Shown here: one piece after another, positions 63,887 through 64,000 of the stretch
Numbering within the stretch: position 1 is the stretch's first letter
How the letters are laid out: each line of letters opens with the position of its first letter
Source of the DNA: Desulfitobacterium chlororespirans DSM 11544
Lineage (GTDB): Bacteria; Bacillota; Desulfitobacteriia; Desulfitobacteriales; Desulfitobacteriaceae
Length of the DNA: 64,000 bases
Direction: 5' to 3'
Assembly (NCBI RefSeq): GCF_900143285.1
Contig: NZ_FRDN01000006.1
Span: 62,001-126,000 of the forward strand
Notes under the pieces: model-generated
What the model was told of the DNA's origin: nothing
Databases searched by the model: none
What the model saw: only the letters and a program-made list of their open reading frames with translations
Program-made: the position numbers and the translations under genes

Positions 63887-64000
63887 TCAGACAATCGATT
63901 TTCGGTATTCCGCTGGAGTCATGCCCATGACCGATTTAAAAGCGGCGGAGAACTTGCTGGCATTGTCATAGCCCATCTGCTGAGCAATAGTTGTAATGCT
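63887..64000 (-). CDS. AraC-family transcriptional regulator, C-terminal part
   Basis: Only the last 37 codons are inside the window; the gene continues beyond 64000. The product ends with the second AraC HTH: QQMGYDNASKFSAAFKSVMG then MTPAEYRKSIV and a stop. The match to the AraC C-terminal consensus is clear. It lies just upstream of the ABC pair on the same strand and may control them in response to a siderophore or other signal. Confidence 0.88.
   Translation of the reverse strand, partial: SITTIAQQMGYDNASKFSAAFKSVMGMTPAEYRKSIV

Overview
The window looks like chromosome from a spore-forming, strictly anaerobic Gram-positive bacterium of the Desulfitobacterium/Peptococcaceae kind. This is inferred from spoIIID, a CotD-like coat protein, a one-chain pyruvate:ferredoxin oxidoreductase (nifJ), sigI/rsgI, cell-wall-binding type 2 repeats, a split transketolase, a sigma-54 gene, TTG/GTG starts and strong AAGGAGG ribosome sites. 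I see no tRNA, rRNA, CRISPR array, prophage or intact transposase gene.

Layout. 0.3-5.5 kb (minus): lower glycolysis operon pgk-tpiA-gpmI-eno, then secG from its own leader; cggR and gap, which often head this operon, are absent. 5.8-10.5 kb (minus): rapZ-yvcK-whiA-rpoN. 10.5-13.5 kb (minus): an orphan sugar-type binding lipoprotein and a B12-binding radical SAM protein. 13.7-18.6 kb: cell-surface genes (PG-binding/LysM/GH18 hydrolase, polysaccharide deacetylase lipoprotein, three-repeat CWB2 protein). 18.6-22 kb: a HAD phosphatase and a GntR-ATPase-permease cassette with a perfect operator-like palindrome, flanked by two copies of a multi-hairpin repeat. 22.2-27.9 kb (minus): uvrB and uvrA, separated by 750 bp that hold two inverted copies of a second structured repeat.

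28-34.9 kb (minus): a Q-rich binding-protein-like lipoprotein, a P-loop ATPase, ctpA, an M23 hydrolase and ftsX-ftsE (the cell-wall-cleavage control set). 35-41.8 kb (minus): a small protein, split transketolase, prfB with its programmed frameshift, secA and hpf. 42-45.4 kb: cold shock protein, polar amino-acid ABC importer, zinc-ribbon protein. 45.4-48.2 kb: comFC and comFA. 48.3-54 kb: small secreted and membrane proteins, fabZ, a GT4 glycosyltransferase, sigI-rsgI and a TagA-type glycosyltransferase. 54-56 kb: mreB/mbl, spoIIID and a coat protein. 56.2-60 kb: nifJ plus a 57-residue protein. 60.2-64 kb: paired ABC half-transporters and the 3' end of an AraC regulator.

Most of the window is conserved core genome. 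The unexplained signal is in intergenic DNA. (1) A roughly 245-bp hairpin-rich repeat is present twice, inverted, between uvrB and uvrA, with a terminal fragment at 15.04 kb; one stem shows a compensatory base-pair change between copies. (2) A roughly 130-bp three-hairpin element ending in TTCAA flanks the GntR-ABC cassette and resembles the RNA-coding or right end of a small IS200/IS605-type element. Several genes also carry hairpins over or next to their ribosome-binding sites.
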